The notes under the pieces are model-generated. The model had not been told where the DNA came from. It was given only the letters and a program-made list of their open reading frames with translations, and ran no database searches. The translations under genes and the position numbers were made by a program. 64,000 nt of DNA from Lujinxingiaceae bacterium (GTDB taxonomy: Bacteria; Myxococcota_A; Bradymonadia; Bradymonadales; Bradymonadaceae), in assembly GCA_013697635.1 (NCBI GenBank), contig JACCWM010000133.1:1-64000 (forward strand), written 5' to 3'. This document shows, one piece after another, positions 42,601 to 50,702 of the stretch. How positions within the stretch are numbered: the stretch's first letter is position 1; every line of letters begins with the position of its first letter.

Positions 42601-42769
42601 CGAGCTGCGCCCCAACCACGTCGGATACCGCGTTCAACTCGGGATGGTCTACTTTCGATTGCAGCGCTACAAAGAGGCGATCAGCGCCTGGGAGGCCGTG
42701 CTGCGACAAGATCCCAACAACGACGTCGCCAAGCGCTATATCGAATTGGCTCAACGCCGACTCAACTAA
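39686..42769 (+). CDS. Zinc-ribbon pseudokinase with transmembrane helix and TPRs
   Basis: A 1027-residue protein from a GTG at 39686 (AAGGGG eight bases ahead). An N-terminal zinc-ribbon-like motif ('CSTCQ' ... 'FCPHDG', residues 4-22) is typical of myxobacterial kinase-like proteins. The kinase fold (about 45-320) has lost its key residues: the Lys of VAVK is Ser ('VAVSVF', 71-76), the catalytic loop is 'HRGLNLGTVYV' (166-176) without Asp, and DFG reads 'GGW'. A long acidic disordered part follows, with repeats ('DSIIVE', 'EITAP', 'SKSKSK'). One membrane helix lies at about 681-700. The periplasmic end has two or more TPRs (about 911-1027). It is likely a scaffold that links cytoplasmic and periplasmic partners. 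Confidence 0.87.
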   Translation: MKVCSTCQARFLGNEAFCPHDGTRLVEARELSPGELTGTVLNEVVSLTRLSSVDALAERYEARLTATAQSVAVSVFNQGLSPAPSRRAQLREAIETLGTPLPQGILEVHSFDLECDPAYVVEAEPKGPSLKSLLAEKKALDWQSAVRLVCTIGRALDWLADHGLIHRGLNLGTVYVSDLREGQIQLGGWAQGLISYVDSPIKAAESKQAYLGFTAYLAPEAAENNANVDSRSLVYALAMILYELVVGKSAFSSQDESETLKRHLHEKPLKLAIACAGTELPPQIDDILEMMWAKSPNKRFQSIAAAIAALSSLLDADPMQVAPLLERAEVPVFQPAAITSTIAMSAVDTGKASLNRETSQHGAISLHSTSLGAPGAAFGLDETSELSEASASNKVDDAWGEELAVQPGSATIETRPETMNSPSLDSIIVEDEQDEHESEPDSGPVPTLDSIIVEEQSEPKSDPVPTLDPLQAESEDDEGSTTTLMISDAEEKAREDYALVEEPAKKTLLMRGINLSEHTAALEDKTEQPQADASPAAPIEQAAAEEAAEALADDSDAQLDSTSEPQTAAKPESKSKSKSKSRSKNKANASAPRAGAITAPEITAPEITAPAIDDKIEPKAAGAVEKPKSGLNIGFVEVAPANSKGGEIGDEWFADSAEDAWENSLVREHREQSQQSERTIQIGIAIAVVLMAIGAYVIFENYSGDEASGTKVAAEVEAPTPVIDMASLRRGFDAAITAGELIFPRRTSALGLLEQMQRHDKADPIFDEARATFVQEAYSQSKQANDAGKVRQARDLAGYASQFDSEDSELKAWAELLHARVVADLPASSLINKPVEVQNDPAQPEDEVEQAPAEIEEVPAVVEKAPPVVEEVVAVVEPTPAKEVRAPVTTPTVRVTPTPTPVVTTTPDSDVNSLVENARSAYSRGNLAEARKLYSQALTSTPNNHVIHAGLGQIYFEEAAHDKALQHQGRAVELRPNHVGYRVQLGMVYFRLQRYKEAISAWEAVLRQDPNNDVAKRYIELAQRRLN

Positions 42770-42784
42770 GCCCTGAAAATGGAC

Positions 42785-42824
42785 AAAAAAAGGCTCATCG
42801 CCCCGATAACGGTGCGATGAGCCT
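42785..42824 (-). terminator. Strong intrinsic terminator, minus strand
   Basis: AGGCTCATCGC (42791-42801) pairs perfectly with GCGATGAGCCT (42814-42824), 11 bp with a 12-nt loop. On the minus strand it is followed by a run of seven T. On the plus strand there is no T-run, so its main direction is minus. This supports a real minus-strand transcript from the gene at 42862-43210. Confidence 0.85.
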
Positions 42825-42861
42825 CAATAGTACTGCTGTCCATCGTGGCTTCTCTCCTCAG

Positions 42862-43210
42862 TTAAGATGCTTTGAAGACGATCGTTTTCTCGTCCTCGAG
42901 CAGTCGGCATCGTCGGCTGAACTCTTTGAGTTCGATTCCCAACGTAGACTGGTTGCGAGACCAGTACCGAAGCATCGCTCGTTTTGCATCAAGTCGCGTT
43001 TGGCCACTGAAGATGACGTCTCCTTTGAGACGCGGCGCTTCGTGGCTGAAGACCTTACCAATCAGTTGGATAACCCCAAGGTTCTTCTCCTTTTTCAAGG
43101 TGGTCGCGTCGACCAGGTTGTTGGCTCCGCCGATGCGGTTTGCCAGACTTACCGCCCCAAAAAGCTAGGTACTTGGCGCAAAATTGGAAGGAGTGGCGCA
43201 CCCCTAACAT
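42862..43210 (-). pseudogene. Small unknown gene split by a frameshift in a TTTTTGGGG run
   Basis: An ATG at 43210 opens a frame (MLGVRHSFQFCAKYLAF...) that loses coding character after a TTTTTGGGG run (43155-43163 on the plus strand). In the next frame the DNA continues as 'GAVSLANRIGGANNLVDATT', then 'KNLGVIQLIGKVF' and 'RYWSRNQ' to a stop at 42862. Joining the two by one base gives a plausible 115-residue protein. The second frame alone has no good start (only a TTG at 43098). The gene has its own minus-strand terminator. No family was recognised. It may be a decayed gene, a sequencing error in the homopolymer, or a frameshift-regulated gene. Confidence 0.5.
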
Positions 43211-43383
43211 TCCGCCAACCCAAACGAACGCCGCCTTTTAGAGCAAGCCTGAGACGACGTCAAGCCCCATTGAGTTCGCTTCTGGAATCGCATGTTTTCT
43301 GCAACGCTCACACATGATGCCATGACATGCCCGCCCGGGTTTTGTATGATGTTGCCATGCTTTGCGCACGCCCTCCTCTTATC

Positions 43384-45843
43384 ATGAGTTCCCTGATGCG
43401 AATGCCAGTCCTGTGGTTTGTGCTCCTTGTCGTATCGCTGTTCGCCTGGAGTTGTCAGGGCTGCGACGAGCAGGTCGCCTCCGGCAAAGATTGCGCAACC
43501 ATGCGCTGCGACGCCGACCAGGTTTGCCAGGCGGGAGTCTGCGTCGCCGGCGAGCTTCCCGACTCGGGCTGGGACAGCGCCGATCGCGACCTGGCCGGCA
43601 CCGGCTGCGATGCTCAGCGCGTCCCGTGCAACGGCATGTGCTGCGCCGCCGGACTTGTCTGCAATGCCGGTCAATGCCAGGCGGCCTGCGAGAACACCGT
43701 GTGCGCGGGGCAATGCTGCGCGCCCGGTGAAGCCTGCGAGAGCGGCGTATGCAGCGCACCTTGTGCCGGTGAGCGTTGCGGCGATGGCCTCGCACTGTGT
43801 TGCGATGTCGAGGACGTCTGTTTTGGCGGTGGCTGCGTCTCACAAGGCGCCTCGTGCACGCGCACCGAAGAGTGTGACATCCGCGAGGTTTGCGAGCCTT
43901 CGCTCGGGCGCTGTCTGTCGCGCGACCAGATTGCGGTGTGCGAGTACCGACCGCCCGTGGGCGAATTCAGTCCCACGGTCGGCTGCTCATGGGTGCCCGA
44001 CGGCCTGGATTTTCCCAACCGCGGCGACATCGTGGCAACGCCTGTCGTCGCCAACCTCACCGATGACAACGGCGACGGGCGCACCGACACCGACGATATC
44101 CCAAACATCGTTTTCCTCTCGTTCAACCGCAACGCCCAGGGCTGTTGCAACGTTGCATCGACGATTCGCATCGTCGATGGCGAGTGCAATCCCGATGGCA
44201 CAATGAACACGGTCGCCTCGATCAGCGAGCCGGCGCTCACCAACGACTCTGGCCTGGCCCTTGCCGATCTCACGGGCGACGGCGTGCCCGAGATCATCGC
44301 GATCACGATGAACAACGACGCCACGCGCCGCCCGCAAGGCACGGCCGCCTTTCGACGCACGAGCGATGACGGAGCGAGCTGGGAGCTGCTCTGGCACAAC
44401 ACCACCTATCCCCGCTGGAACGTGCACACCCGAGGCGGCGCCACGATCTCGGTGGCCGACCTCGACGCCGACGGCAAGCCGGAGATCATCATCGGCAACG
44501 TCGTGCTCAACGGCCAAACAGGCGAGCTCAAGTGGGACGGACTGGTCACCAGCGGCGGCGCGGGCGGCATCGGTAACAACGCTTTCTTGGGACCGTCCTC
44601 GACCGTGGCCGACGTCAACCTCAACGGCAAACAAGAGGTCATCGCCGGCAACACCTTGTACGATCACGAGGGCAACGTGATCTGGACCTACCAATTCACG
44701 AGCAACAACTCAGCCTGCGGCGGCCAATTGCCCTGTGACGGCTTCAACGCCGTGGCAAACTTCGACGAAGACCCCGAGGCCGAGATCGTGATCGTGCGCC
44801 TTGGCGAGGTCTTCATCCTCAATCACGACGGAACCCTGCTTTGGAAGATGGCGCTGCCCAAGCGCGACTGCGCGCTCAACGAGGCAGGCCCTCCCACCGT
44901 GGCCGACTTCAACGGCGACGGTCGCCCCGAGATCGGCACCGCCGGCGCCGACTACTACATCGTCGCCAAGATGGAGTGCGATGTCGATGGGTGGGAGGCA
45001 CTTGGCTGCGCCGAGCGCGGCATCTTGTGGAAGACCATCAACGAGGATTGCTCGAGCCGCGCCACGGCCTCGAGCGTCTTCGACTTCGAGGGTGACGGCA
45101 AAGCCGAGATGGTTTACGCCGACGAGACCACCTTTCGCATCTTCGACGGCACCACGGGCGCGATTTTGTTCGAGGATGACCAGCACCAGAGCAACACCCG
45201 CATCGAGATGCCGATCATCGCCGACGTCAACAACGACGGCCACGCCAATGTCGTCGTCGCAGCAGCCTACTCCAATCGCGGTGACCGCGCCGGCCTCAAG
45301 GTCTGGAAGGACCTGGACGGCAACTGGGTGCGCACCCGACGCATCTGGAATCAACACGGCTACCACGTCACCAACATCACCGAAGAGGGCAAGGTGCCCG
45401 CCCAGCCGCAACGCAACTGGCAACATGGCCGCTTGAACAACTTTCGCCAGAACGTGCAACCGGACGGCCTCTTCGATGCCCCGGATCTGGTGGTCAAGAG
45501 CATCACGCTCGACAACCCCAACTCGTGCGCCGTCGAAGCGCGCGTCGATCTCACCGTCGTCGTCGCCAACGAAGGCGCGCTCTACGTGCCTGCCGGCGTC
45601 AGCGTACTGGTCGAAGTGGTGCTCAGCGACCGCACCGAAACCGTGGCCACCCTGGCCACGACACAACGCCTCTTGCCTGGCCAGTTCGAGACCCTGAAGG
45701 TAAGTTGGGCGCTCCCCCAGAACTTGATCAACGCAAGCTTTGCCGCGCGCGCCACGGTCGACGCCGACGAGCGCTTCAACGAGTGCAACGAAGAAAACAA
45801 CCGGCTCAACTCTGAGCCCATTCGCTGCACCTTGCAGGGCTAG
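43384..45843 (+). CDS. Cys-rich FG-GAP/VCBS repeat surface protein with C-terminal CARDB domain
   Basis: An 819-residue exported protein from the ATG at 43384 (MSSLMRMPVLWFVLLVV); in-frame ATGs at 43327 and 43357 are possible. The signal peptide ends near 'FAWSCQGC'. A Cys-rich region (about residues 17-185) contains several 'DQVCQAGVC'-like and 'GQCCAPGEACESGVC' units common in myxobacterial exported proteins. About residues 200-690 are FG-GAP/VCBS-type repeats with calcium-binding 'DDNGDGRTDTDD', 'DLTGDGVPE', 'DLDADGKPE' and 'DFNGDGRPE' motifs, suggesting a beta-propeller. A CARDB domain (about 700-815) ends 'DERFNECNEENN'. A cell-surface binding role is likely; no enzymatic domain was seen. 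Confidence 0.87.
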   Translation: MSSLMRMPVLWFVLLVVSLFAWSCQGCDEQVASGKDCATMRCDADQVCQAGVCVAGELPDSGWDSADRDLAGTGCDAQRVPCNGMCCAAGLVCNAGQCQAACENTVCAGQCCAPGEACESGVCSAPCAGERCGDGLALCCDVEDVCFGGGCVSQGASCTRTEECDIREVCEPSLGRCLSRDQIAVCEYRPPVGEFSPTVGCSWVPDGLDFPNRGDIVATPVVANLTDDNGDGRTDTDDIPNIVFLSFNRNAQGCCNVASTIRIVDGECNPDGTMNTVASISEPALTNDSGLALADLTGDGVPEIIAITMNNDATRRPQGTAAFRRTSDDGASWELLWHNTTYPRWNVHTRGGATISVADLDADGKPEIIIGNVVLNGQTGELKWDGLVTSGGAGGIGNNAFLGPSSTVADVNLNGKQEVIAGNTLYDHEGNVIWTYQFTSNNSACGGQLPCDGFNAVANFDEDPEAEIVIVRLGEVFILNHDGTLLWKMALPKRDCALNEAGPPTVADFNGDGRPEIGTAGADYYIVAKMECDVDGWEALGCAERGILWKTINEDCSSRATASSVFDFEGDGKAEMVYADETTFRIFDGTTGAILFEDDQHQSNTRIEMPIIADVNNDGHANVVVAAAYSNRGDRAGLKVWKDLDGNWVRTRRIWNQHGYHVTNITEEGKVPAQPQRNWQHGRLNNFRQNVQPDGLFDAPDLVVKSITLDNPNSCAVEARVDLTVVVANEGALYVPAGVSVLVEVVLSDRTETVATLATTQRLLPGQFETLKVSWALPQNLINASFAARATVDADERFNECNEENNRLNSEPIRCTLQG

Positions 45844-45865
45844 CGGCTGGCCAAAGAGCCCTCGC

Positions 45866-46672
45866 TCAAGGCGCGCCGCCAGGATCTTCTGCGCCTGCGG
45901 CGACTGTGAGCAGGGCCTGCCAGTCCACCGAGCGAAGCTGGGTGACGAATTCACCGTCATTGAGCAGCGCGCGCACGCGCTCGTCGGCCAGCGTCACAGG
46001 ATAGTGGTCGGCGACCATGGCCTCGATCAGCTCCTCATCCTCGAGCAGCTCGTTGACAGCCTTCTTTCTGAGCAAATCGGCTGCCCGCGCGTGCTCGCGC
46101 AGCAATCCCTTGTTTCCGCTTTGCTCGGCGAGGTGGCCGACGCGAAGCGCGTCGTGCAAGACGCGCAGGTCGGGAAACTGCCAGGGCGACAAGACGTTGA
46201 AGCGCGTGACCACGGCCGTGGCGTGGCCCTCGCGCAGGTGCAAGGCGTTGGTCGGGTCGTGCTTCTCGAGCGGCACCTCGACCATGGCCACGAGAATGAC
46301 GATGAAATAGATGATGATGATCGCCTTGAAGCCACCAATGAGCGCACCACCGGCGCGATCGAGGCCCGAGAGCGTCTTGCTCGCCGCGCGCATCGTCTTG
46401 ACCACCAGCCATCCGGCCAGCACGATCGCCACGTAGATGAGCACGCCGGCCAAAAACAGCGCACCCATCTCGGTCATCGGAGCCGCCATGCCGGAGTGGC
46501 GAAACAAGGCCTCGCGCACGATCACCGCGACAAAGGGTGAAGCGAACACGACGGCAACTGCGGCGCCGATGCGAATCGCCTGGCTCAGCGCGCCAGAGCG
46601 CCACCCCAAAAAGACCATGAGAGAGAAGAGCACACAGATGAGGACATCGACGACCACGCCAACCCCGAGCAA
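45866..46672 (-). CDS. CvpA-family membrane protein
   Basis: A 268-residue protein whose best start is a TTG at 46672, 12 bp after the ftsH stop. CvpA proteins are four-helix membrane proteins linked to colicin V export and envelope homeostasis. 'VVVDVLICVLFSLMVFLGWRSG' (the N-terminal helix and GxxxG-like turn, read in parts), a second and third helix, and 'SGLDRAGGALIGGFKAIIII' match the family. A hydrophilic C-terminal tail of about 120 residues is longer than in E. coli CvpA. Nearness to ftsH suggests a shared membrane quality-control context, which is inference. Confidence 0.85.
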   Translation of the reverse strand: MLGVGVVVDVLICVLFSLMVFLGWRSGALSQAIRIGAAVAVVFASPFVAVIVREALFRHSGMAAPMTEMGALFLAGVLIYVAIVLAGWLVVKTMRAASKTLSGLDRAGGALIGGFKAIIIIYFIVILVAMVEVPLEKHDPTNALHLREGHATAVVTRFNVLSPWQFPDLRVLHDALRVGHLAEQSGNKGLLREHARAADLLRKKAVNELLEDEELIEAMVADHYPVTLADERVRALLNDGEFVTQLRSVDWQALLTVAAGAEDPGGAP

Positions 46673-46684
46673 ACCAAAGACACG

Positions 46685-48694
46685 TTAGTGGCCACTGGAC
46701 GCGTCGGGCTCGGTGTAAATGGCCCGCTCGCTGCGGCCGTTGGCGTTGGTTGACTCGCTCTCACTGAGGGCGACCACGCGCGACATCAACGTCATCAGCG
46801 CATCACCTTCGAGTACTTCGTCTTCCTTGAGCCGGCTGGCCATCTCATGGAGAAGATCGAGGTTTTTCTCCAAAATGGCCAGGGTCTTTTTAAACAGACG
46901 GGCCACGAGCTGTTCGACCTCATGGTCGATGATCTCGGCGGTGTGATCGGAGTACTGCCGGCTGCTCATGCCCATCGATTTCAAATAGGTGTTGGAGTCG
47001 TCGCCGTAGCTTAAGTTACCCACACGCTCGTTCATGCCGTACTCGGCGACCATGCGCCGGGCGATGTCGGTGACGCGCTGCAAATCGTTGGAGGCGCCGC
47101 TGGAGACGTCACCAAAGACGACGCACTCGGCGGCGCGGCCGCCGAGCAACATGCAGATCTTGTCGTAGAGCTCGGAGCGCGTGACCAGGTAGCGGTCCTC
47201 GATGGGCAATTGCAGAGTGTAGCCCAGAGCGCCGATGCCGCGTGAGACGATGCTGATCTTGTGAACCGGGTCGGCCTCGGCCAACGCGCCGGCGACAATG
47301 GCGTGGCCGGATTCATGGTAGGCCACGATGTTCTGCTCTTTTTGGTTCAAACGCCGGCTCTTCTTCTCCAGGCCGGCGATCACGCGCTCGATCGCGTCTT
47401 GAAAGTCCTCGAGCTCGACGGCGTGTTTTTCCTTGCGCGCGGCCAACAAGGCCGCTTCGTTGACGATGTTGGCCAGGTCAGCACCGACAAAGCCCGGCGT
47501 CTGGGCGGCGACCAGCTCGAGGTCGACCCCGCTCGCGACCAGCACACTGCGCGTGTGCACTTGCAAGATATGCGTGCGCCCCTTCTTGTCCGGGCGATCG
47601 ACGACCACCTGGCGATCGAAGCGTCCGGAGCGAAGCAGGGCCGCATCGAGCACCTCGGGGCGGTTGGTCGCCGCCAAAATGATCACGCCGCTCTTGGCAT
47701 CAAAGCCGTCCATTTCGACGAGCAAGGCGTTGAGCGTCTGCTCGCGCTCCTCGTTGCCCTGAAAGCCGCCGCCGCCGCGCGTCTTGCCGATCGCGTCGAG
47801 CTCGTCGACGAAGATGATGCACGGCGCGTTGTCCTGCGCCTGCTGAAACAAGTCGCGCACGCGCGCCGCGCCCACACCGACGAACATCTCGACAAAATCC
47901 GAGCCGCTTAGGTTGAAAAACGGCACCTCGGCCTCGCCGGCCACCGCGCGCGCGAGCAGTGTCTTGCCCGTGCCGGGTGGACCGACGAGCAAGACACCCT
48001 TGGGAACCTTGCCGCCCAGCCGCGTGAATTTGTGGGGCTCACGCAAGAAATCGATGATCTCGCGAAGCTCCTCTTTGGCCTCGTCGACACCGGCCACATC
48101 CTCAAAAGTCACGCCCGTTCCCGGCTCGGCATAGAGCTTCGCACGGCTCTTGCCAAAGCTCATCACCGGCGAGTTCGCGCCTCCAGCACCCCCACCGGCG
48201 TTGGCCATGTTCATGCGCCGCAGTAAGAAGCTCCAAAACAAAAAGAGCATAAGCATCGGCAGCATCCAAATCCACATCATGCCGCCGGCCGCTGCGCAGC
48301 CGGCCTCGGGCAGCGCCTCATAGGTGACCCCTCGGCTCTCGAGCAAGGGAATGAACGTCTCATCGGCGCGAACCCGCGCGCTTTGCCAGGCCGTAAATGC
48401 ATCGTCCTCGCTCTCCAGGCGCACCCGCTCCAGCGCTTCCTGCGTTGGCGTGGCCACGATCGAGGCCTCCGAGAGCACAACCGACTCGACCTGGCCTGCG
48501 CGCACCTGATCCTTGAGTTCACTGTAGGCGATGGTCTCGACGCCCACGGGAGTCTGAAAGTAGCTCACGGCCAACAGCGTGCCGAGGATGACGAAGACCA
48601 AAAACCAGATCGTGCGCCGATTGAACGGAGAACCTGCTTGCTGAGTGCCAGCAGGAGTGTCCGAAGGCGGCGTGCGCTTTTGAAAGTCTTCCAT
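46685..48694 (-). CDS. ftsH: ATP-dependent zinc metalloprotease FtsH
   Basis: A 669-residue membrane-bound AAA+ protease (ATG at 48694, MEDFQKR). It has two N-terminal membrane helices (about 29-46 and 138-157) around a periplasmic domain, then the AAA+ module with Walker A 'GPPGTGKT' (238-245), Walker B '[12 protein letters not shown]' and the second region of homology '[20 protein letters not shown]' (read in parts). The zinc protease motif 'HESGH' lies at about 455, with the third ligand in the 'SGASNDLQ' region. It degrades misfolded membrane proteins and short-lived regulators. A TTGACA-N16-TAGCTT promoter candidate lies at 48777-48804. Confidence 0.96.
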   Translation of the reverse strand: MEDFQKRTPPSDTPAGTQQAGSPFNRRTIWFLVFVILGTLLAVSYFQTPVGVETIAYSELKDQVRAGQVESVVLSEASIVATPTQEALERVRLESEDDAFTAWQSARVRADETFIPLLESRGVTYEALPEAGCAAAGGMMWIWMLPMLMLFLFWSFLLRRMNMANAGGGAGGANSPVMSFGKSRAKLYAEPGTGVTFEDVAGVDEAKEELREIIDFLREPHKFTRLGGKVPKGVLLVGPPGTGKTLLARAVAGEAEVPFFNLSGSDFVEMFVGVGAARVRDLFQQAQDNAPCIIFVDELDAIGKTRGGGGFQGNEEREQTLNALLVEMDGFDAKSGVIILAATNRPEVLDAALLRSGRFDRQVVVDRPDKKGRTHILQVHTRSVLVASGVDLELVAAQTPGFVGADLANIVNEAALLAARKEKHAVELEDFQDAIERVIAGLEKKSRRLNQKEQNIVAYHESGHAIVAGALAEADPVHKISIVSRGIGALGYTLQLPIEDRYLVTRSELYDKICMLLGGRAAECVVFGDVSSGASNDLQRVTDIARRMVAEYGMNERVGNLSYGDDSNTYLKSMGMSSRQYSDHTAEIIDHEVEQLVARLFKKTLAILEKNLDLLHEMASRLKEDEVLEGDALMTLMSRVVALSESESTNANGRSERAIYTEPDASSGH

Positions 48695-48776
48695 TTGAAA
48701 AAACCCCGGGGGCAACCACTATACGACCGCATCATCACTTGAAGCGCGCCATCTCGACGGCTCCGATGGCGAACAG

Positions 48777-48804
48777 AAGCTAGGACCGCACCAGGTCATG
48801 TCAA
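48777..48804 (-). promoter_or_regulatory. Candidate sigma-70 promoter of ftsH
   Basis: On the minus strand TTGACA (48799-48804) and TAGCTT (48777-48782) are 16 bp apart, about 80 bp before the ftsH start. Confidence 0.5.
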
Positions 48805-48886
48805 TTGCGCGCAACCCTGGCATTTGCTCACGCCTTCGCGCTATAGTCGGGCGTTGTCCTTTGCTGCCCATTTCCCGGCCTGACTG

Positions 48887-49480
48887 ATGAAACCGCCCTC
48901 CTCGCTTAACCCCGCCTTTGGCCCACCCTCTCTGGTCTTGCTTGCCCTGCTCGGCTTCGGGCTGTGCTCGGCCTGCACGTTCGACTACGGTGAGGCCAAA
49001 TTCACCATCGGCGCGGTCAGCGCTCACAACGCCTGCTTTTCCCAGGCCTTCCCGCTCGAAGCGACGTTTTTCTCAGCCCGTGAGCGTGCAAATTCAGTGG
49101 GCGTCTTCTTACAATCGGTCCCTGGTCACATCGGGGAGACCGATCTGGTCTTCTTTGAGGTCTACCAGCCTGATTTTGTGAACACCCGACTTGGCCAGCC
49201 CATCGCCTTGTCACCGCCTGAGCAGAGCGATGCAGTCGTTCGCGGCAAGCTCGCCCTGATGGGGGCCTGCCCGCAGATGTTGGAGAGCTTCTATATTGCC
49301 GGAGATGTCGTCTTCGAGGCGCTTGACCCGCTCGACACGCAAAGCGTCGCCGGCACCATCGAGGGCGCAAGCATCGTCGATGCACGCACCGGCGTGGTGG
49401 TCGCCGAAGGTCTCTCCGGCTCCTGGCGCTTCGATGTGCGCCGTAGCCAGCCCTTTCAGGAATTCTTCGCCCAACCGTGA
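48887..49480 (+). CDS. Lipoprotein of unknown function
   Basis: A 197-residue protein with a signal peptide ending 'LCSAC' (Cys about residue 30), so a likely lipoprotein. The mature part is a beta-rich domain with several aromatic and Gly residues ('GDVVFEALDPLDTQSVAGTI', 'LSGSWRFDVRR', read in parts) and two extra Cys. No family was recognised. It is divergent from ftsH and its stop is only 5 bp from the rpsT terminator. Confidence 0.7.
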   Translation: MKPPSSLNPAFGPPSLVLLALLGFGLCSACTFDYGEAKFTIGAVSAHNACFSQAFPLEATFFSARERANSVGVFLQSVPGHIGETDLVFFEVYQPDFVNTRLGQPIALSPPEQSDAVVRGKLALMGACPQMLESFYIAGDVVFEALDPLDTQSVAGTIEGASIVDARTGVVVAEGLSGSWRFDVRRSQPFQEFFAQP

Positions 49481-49484
49481 ACGC

Positions 49485-49529
49485 AAAAAAGGCTACCCAA
49501 ACAACGCATTTGCGTCACTCGGTGTAGCC
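49485..49529 (-). terminator. Intrinsic terminator of rpsT
   Basis: On the minus strand GGCTAC and GTAGCC close a hairpin that contains an inner ACGCA/TGCGT stem, followed by TTTTTT. It starts 46 bp after the rpsT stop. Confidence 0.75.
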
Positions 49530-49574
49530 GTTCTTTGTGCGAGAAGAACCGACGCCCCAAGGGGGGCGGGTCAC

Positions 49575-49847
49575 TCAGGCTTTCGGACGAAGGGTGTCCA
49601 AACGCTCAGCCAGACGGCCGGTCTTGCGCGAGGCGCGCGCGCGGGGAATCACGCCCTTCTTGGCAGCGGTATCAAGCTCGGACTCGGCAGCACGAAAATG
49701 CGCTTCGGCGTTCTCGAGGTTGCCGGCGGCGACCGCCTGCTCAAAGCGATTGACGAAGGTGCGAAGACGAGAGCGAACGCCACGGTTGCGTACGTTACGG
49801 ATCTCGTTCTGGCGCATTCTTTTTTCGGCAGACTTGCTTGTTGGCAC
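49575..49847 (-). CDS. rpsT: 30S ribosomal protein S20
   Basis: A 90-residue basic protein with the S20 pattern: 'SAEKRMRQNEIRNVRNRGVRS' at the N-terminus (read in parts), 'AEAHFRAAESELDTAAKKGVI' and 'RKTGRLAERL' near the end. S20 binds 16S rRNA helices early in 30S assembly. The start is a GTG at 49847 with AAGGAG nearby; a weak start is also known for E. coli rpsT, where it takes part in autoregulation. It has its own promoter about 110 bp upstream and its own terminator, so it is a single-gene unit with a leader of about 110 nt. Confidence 0.95.
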   Translation of the reverse strand: MPTSKSAEKRMRQNEIRNVRNRGVRSRLRTFVNRFEQAVAAGNLENAEAHFRAAESELDTAAKKGVIPRARASRKTGRLAERLDTLRPKA

Positions 49848-49960
49848 GTGAATCTCCTTGAAATGCTTGCTATCAACGGCTTGCTCGCCGCCATGAAACC
49901 ATCAACACTCGGTATTTGTTCGCCGCAGACGGATTTCATCTGCTTGGTGCGAGGACGGAT

Positions 49961-49989
49961 TAGGTAGCATCGGCCCCATTCGATGTCAA
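49961..49989 (-). promoter_or_regulatory. Candidate sigma-70 promoter of rpsT
   Basis: On the minus strand a perfect TTGACA (49984-49989) stands 17 bp from TACCTA (49961-49966), about 114 bp before the GTG start of rpsT. Confidence 0.55.
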
Positions 49990-50128
49990 GTGTTGCTAAT
50001 TATCGAACGACGCTTTGATCAACCCCAAAGTTTTCGAGCTGACTGGCCGGCAAGCGATCCGTGCGATCCCAGGCCAAACCGATGCGATGCGCTAGACCGG
50101 CACCGCAAATCCCTGTAATAGATTGGCC

Positions 50129-50701
50129 ATGTTCACTGAGTGGAACCGACAGATCGCGCGTCACATCAAAGCAGCATGCCTTGGGCTTGGCTGCGTGCTG
50201 CTTTTGGCGGCCTGCGCAAACTATGGATGGGCAAACCGCGACGAGCCGTCCGCGCAAGCTGGCGACGCACAAACGGTCGACGTTTCCACAATCTTGATTC
50301 GTGCCGATCAGGGGCTCGATGTCGTGTTTCTGACCCGCGCGCTGGTCGGCGCCATTCAACGCGAAGGCATTGACAACGCCGCCTGGAATGCCGGTCGCGC
50401 CGCCGCCGTTTCGGTCAGCTGCGCCGTCGAAGACGCCGAGGTGCTCGGCATGGCACAACACATGGTCGCCCACATCACGCTCGCCTGTATGGTGCACTTG
50501 CCCCCGGACGCGCCGCTCGCTAGCCTGCAAGCGCGCGGATCGGCGGCGGCCAGCACAGCCTTCGCCGCACGCGAGGTCATCACGGCCAACCAACGCCTCG
50601 AAGAGCTCGCCACGCTCGAGGCGATTGAGCGGCTCGCACCACGGATCGCCCAGGCCATTCGCGCGTTCGAACCACTGACGATTGAAGATCAGGTCCAATA
50701 G
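50129..50701 (+). CDS. Putative lipoprotein, LptE-like by position
   Basis: A 190-residue protein starting at the ATG at 50129 (MFTEWNRQ). The signal peptide ends in the lipobox 'LLAAC' (Cys about residue 29). The mature part begins 'ANYGW', then an alpha/beta pattern ('VDVSTILIRADQGLDVVFLTRALVGAI', read in parts) that resembles the LptE/LPS-assembly lipoprotein layout. It lies 1 bp upstream of holA, the place lptE holds in E. coli and many Proteobacteria. The assignment rests on position and architecture; sequence similarity is too low to be sure. Confidence 0.55.
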   Translation: MFTEWNRQIARHIKAACLGLGCVLLLAACANYGWANRDEPSAQAGDAQTVDVSTILIRADQGLDVVFLTRALVGAIQREGIDNAAWNAGRAAAVSVSCAVEDAEVLGMAQHMVAHITLACMVHLPPDAPLASLQARGSAAASTAFAAREVITANQRLEELATLEAIERLAPRIAQAIRAFEPLTIEDQVQ

Positions 50702-50702
50702 T

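Noticed and set aside
42785-42824. The 11-bp hairpin as terminator of the plus-strand pseudokinase gene
   Set aside because: The T-run stands only on the minus-strand side. Some plus-strand termination is possible but not shown by sequence.
42766-42843. 25-codon minus-strand small ORF (MDSSTIEAH...) with a fair Shine-Dalgarno
   Set aside because: It contains the whole terminator hairpin and T-run, so transcripts would end inside it. A start after a GAGGAG-like sequence is probably chance.
42817-43317. 166-residue plus-strand open frame
   Set aside because: It lies antisense to the small minus-strand gene, starts inside the minus-strand terminator region, and its sequence looks like an antisense translation. 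The minus-strand terminator favours the other strand.
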